DNA from: Streptomyces sp. NRRL S-646
Lineage (GTDB): Bacteria; Actinomycetota; Actinomycetes; Streptomycetales; Streptomycetaceae
Assembly: GCF_000720765.1 (NCBI RefSeq)
Contig: NZ_JODC01000011.1
Coordinates: 434,001-498,000, forward strand
Direction: 5' to 3'
DNA length: 64,000 nt
Part shown: positions 62,062 through 64,000 of the stretch, one piece after another
Numbering within the stretch: the stretch's first letter is position 1
Layout: every line of letters begins with the position of its first letter
Made by a program: the position numbers and the translations under genes
The notes under the pieces: model-generated
Databases searched by the model: none
What the model was told of the DNA's origin: nothing
Seen by the model: only the letters and a program-made list of their open reading frames with translations

Positions 62062-62345
62062 TCACGTTAGGCCACCGGACTGACATTCGGCCCACAGCAG
62101 CTTCCCGCCCCTCGACGCGGCGAGCTCCCGCAGCACGGAAACCCCGACCGAGTCCGCAAAGGCCGCACGAGCTGCAGCCCACGCCCACCTTCGGCGCCTT
62201 CTGCGGCTACGGCGGGTTCAGCCCGGAACCCGTACGGGACGCGGAGGTCCGTGTCCCGTACGGCCACCCGGAGCCGCCCGGATTCCATGAGCACGACACG
62301 GAGGGCGTACGGGCCCCGGGTATGACACGGCGCGAACGCTAGGGA
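62062..62345 (-). pseudogene. Frameshifted ATP-binding anti-sigma-like (HATPase, RsbW-type) gene
   Basis: On the minus strand one frame reads MESGRLRVAVRDTDLRV…AEGGRGLQLVR, and after a shift of frame another reads DSVGVSVLRELAASRGGKLLWAECQSGG to a TGA at 62062. The order VRDTD, GGRGL-x-LV, GGK-x-x-W is that of the small HATPase anti-sigma/anti-anti-sigma kinases of Streptomyces. No start with full N-terminal part remains. It looks like a recently broken copy. Confidence 0.55.
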
Positions 62346-62349
62346 TCAC

Positions 62350-62925
62350 TCAGAAAACCGATTTCCCCCCGGCCGGAGTGACCGCATACCACTCCCCGTC
62401 CTTCCCCTGCCCGTTCAGCTGCCCCGCCCCCGTATCCCCCACATACCGGTACAACGGCCACCCCCCGAGGGTGAGTTGCTTCCTGCCGTCACGGTGGACC
62501 GTGCCGAGAAGACTCTTCTCCACACCCACCGTCTGCACGGAGTCAGGCACGATGACCGGAATCCACGTCTTCACGCATGCACCCGCACACGTCCACCTGG
62601 ACGGATTCGGCCTGTCCTTGTCGTAGCGGTAGAGGGTCGCCCCGGTGCCGTCGGTGACCACGCTGCCCCCGCCCTTGACGGCCTCGGCCCTCACCGTGGC
62701 CGTCTGCCCGCTCCCGGAGTCCCCGCCACCGGCCGGCGCCGAGGTCGCCGGCGCCGACGCCGCCGACGTGACCGGCGCGACGCCGGCAGCGCTCGTACCG
62801 GAGGCGTCACTGTTCGACGAGTCGCACGCCGCCAGCAGGAAGGCGCAGACGAGGCCGGCGGCCGACGCGAGGACGATGCGGTGCTGGATCACAGGATTGC
62901 TCTTCTTCGGAGTCGCCATCCACAT
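62350..62925 (-). CDS. Lipoprotein with two secreted-repeat (DUF COG4315-like) units
   Basis: A 191-residue lipoprotein. The signal ends in the lipobox FLLAACDSS. After an Ala/Ser/Thr/Pro-rich linker come two repeats containing LYRYDKDRPNPSRWTCAGACVKTWIPV and WPLYRYVGDTGAGQLNGQG, the secreted repeat family of unknown function. C-x3-C in the first unit is conserved. The ATG at 62925 or 62919 starts the protein. Confidence 0.8.
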   Translation of the reverse strand: MWMATPKKSNPVIQHRIVLASAAGLVCAFLLAACDSSNSDASGTSAAGVAPVTSAASAPATSAPAGGGDSGSGQTATVRAEAVKGGGSVVTDGTGATLYRYDKDRPNPSRWTCAGACVKTWIPVIVPDSVQTVGVEKSLLGTVHRDGRKQLTLGGWPLYRYVGDTGAGQLNGQGKDGEWYAVTPAGGKSVF

Positions 62926-63288
62926 GCCAACTACATACGTAGGCCAACTCCCGCCCTCTCAGACGCCGATGCCACATGACACAGACTTGACCCCCGCCCT
63001 TCCCAAGCAGAGCCGACCACAGCCGGGGACGTGACGCGCGTAAACCTGTCCCCCACCTGTCCGAATGCTGTGCGCGAAGTCAAGCCACCCCCAACCCCCC
63101 TCCATCGCACCGCCATTGAGCAGCAATCCGCCAACCCCCTTCAGTAATGCGGAAGTCAGTATTCCGAAACTGCCTTGTTTGTCGCGTACTCAACAAGCGA
63201 TGGTCTACGCGGGTCGCCGCCCCTGCCGGACACCCCCGGCAGTCCCCCCACCGCAGGCCTCTGCCCACCACTCCCAGGAGGCTGTACG
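62926..63288. other. Intergenic region between divergent secreted-protein genes
   Basis: No gene and no clear hairpin were found in these 363 bp. It must hold both promoters. The segment 63120-63180 is AT-richer than the average here. Short open frames on either strand have poor coding composition. Confidence 0.5.
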
Positions 63289-64000
63289 TTGCGTACGACC
63301 ACCCCCAACTCCCCCCACATATCCGACAGATGGCGCCGGATCGGCTCGGCCGCCGCGGCCACCGCAGCGCTGGTCCTCGCCGGATTCGGCACCGCGGTCC
63401 AGGCGAACGCCGCCACCACGACCACGACGGCCGCCCACAAGGTGAGCACCAAGGCGATCGCCGCGCAGGTCGCCAAGGCCCACGTGCAGTACACGAAGGC
63501 CTGTGGCGCGACCCCGAAGAAGGGCTACGCCGCGTGCAACGCCCTGCGCGTCACCGGCGGCACCACGGCCTTCATGGAGAAGCAGGCCGCGCTCAAGGGC
63601 GTCGCCCCCAAGACCATCAAGCCGAACGCCGCCACCGACGACCCGACGGGTTACGGCCCGAGCGACATCCAGTCGGCGTACGGCCTGACGGACGCGGCCT
63701 CCTCCAACGGCTCCGGCGAGACCGTCGCCATCGTCGACGCCTACGACGACCCGAACGCCGAGGCAGACCTGGCCACTTACCGTTCGTACTACGGCCTGTC
63801 GGACTGCACGACCGACAACGGCTGCTTCAGCAAGGTCTCCCAGACCGGCTCCACGACCTCCCTCCCCTCCGCCGACAGCGGCTGGGCCGGTGAGATCTCC
63901 CTCGACCTCGACATGGTCAGCGCGACCTGCCCGAACTGCAACATCCTCCTCGTCGAGGCCAAGTCGGCGTCCGACGCCAACCTGGGTACGGCCGTGAACG
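63289..64000 (+). CDS. S53 (sedolisin) peptidase, 5' part
   Basis: The gene starts at TTG 63289 behind CCAGGAGG and runs past the window end; 237 residues are visible. A signal region (residues about 15-42, WRRIGSAAATAALVLAGFGTAVQANA) is followed by a short prosegment and the start of the sedolisin domain (SDIQSAYGLTDAASSNGSGETVAIVDAYDDPNAEADLATYRSYYGL). The Glu and Asp of the Ser-Glu-Asp triad are seen in WAGEISLDLDMV. The catalytic Ser lies beyond 64000. Sedolisins are acid-active secreted endopeptidases. Confidence 0.88.
   Translation, partial: MRTTTPNSPHISDRWRRIGSAAAATAALVLAGFGTAVQANAATTTTTAAHKVSTKAIAAQVAKAHVQYTKACGATPKKGYAACNALRVTGGTTAFMEKQAALKGVAPKTIKPNAATDDPTGYGPSDIQSAYGLTDAASSNGSGETVAIVDAYDDPNAEADLATYRSYYGLSDCTTDNGCFSKVSQTGSTTSLPSADSGWAGEISLDLDMVSATCPNCNILLVEAKSASDANLGTAVN

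Noticed and set aside
1..64000. CRISPR arrays, tRNA or rRNA genes, insertion sequences
   Set aside because: I saw no regular 25-40 bp repeats with spacers, no cloverleaf-like tRNA sequence and no transposase motif in the window.

Overview
The window is a typical high-GC Streptomyces chromosome segment. GC is very high, codons end in G or C, start codons include many GTG, and several genes appear to be leaderless. Recognisable actinomycete genes include rsiG, nur, glnR, mshD, csoR, ppk, pit and the pst operon. Their order (nur, rhodanese, glnR, LacI regulator, HtrA-like protease, two-component system, 5'-nucleotidase, mshD, ppk-CHAD-nudix, csoR, pit, pstBACS) follows what I remember of the S. 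coelicolor SCO413x-SCO418x region. That comparison is from memory, not from a search. || Left part, 1-11.1 kb, looks accessory. It has a HelD-like RNA polymerase ATPase behind a TetR regulator, then an island of paired genes on the minus strand. Three GntR-type regulators and one membrane protein all carry the same C-terminal sensor-like domain. Three of these four are followed directly by an enzyme: a HAD phosphatase or an APH-type phosphotransferase. Two of the regulator genes are divergent from twin ~62-residue membrane proteins. The regulator starts share a conserved leaderless promoter, and the small-protein promoters share the palindrome AGTTGG-N3-CCAACT. I consider this island the best candidate for an undescribed system. 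|| 11.1-24.6 kb is mostly core: an Eis-type acetyltransferase, RsiG (c-di-GMP-dependent anti-sigma for WhiG), D-aminoacyl-tRNA deacylase, a minus-strand cluster of YgfZ, Nur, a nitrobindin-like protein and a 33-residue membrane peptide, a rhodanese plus DUF1416 cluster preceded by a cysteine-containing leader peptide, a MoaD-like protein, an alpha/beta hydrolase, GlnR and a LacI regulator. || 24.6-36.6 kb holds an HtrA-like protease, an OmpR/histidine kinase pair, decayed gene remnants, a PIN toxin-antitoxin pair, and a second candidate novel locus: two paralogous Lys/Pro/Ala-rich peptides (42 and 37 residues) upstream of an ABC exporter, with a hairpin between peptides and exporter. A second LmeA-like lipid-binding protein, a secreted 5'-nucleotidase and mshD follow. 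|| 36.6-44.6 kb carries two ABC-2 type transporter operons facing away from each other: an ECF sigma/anti-sigma/ABC operon on the minus strand and a YtrA-type GntR/ATPase/two-permease operon on the plus strand, the latter with a perfect 12-bp-arm palindrome at its start. || 44.6-57 kb is the phosphate region: ppk, a CHAD protein, a nudix hydrolase, a lipoprotein, CsoR with its operator, a PhoU-like protein with Pit, and pstSCAB (minus strand) with PHO-box-like repeats before pstS and a long hairpin between pstS and pstC. || 57-64 kb encodes secreted or envelope functions: a Tat-exported BBE-type flavin oxidoreductase, a PAP2 phosphatase, a transglycosylase/NlpC hydrolase, a trypsin-like protease, a frameshifted anti-sigma-like pseudogene, a lipoprotein of the secreted-repeat family, and the start of an S53 (sedolisin) peptidase cut by the window end.
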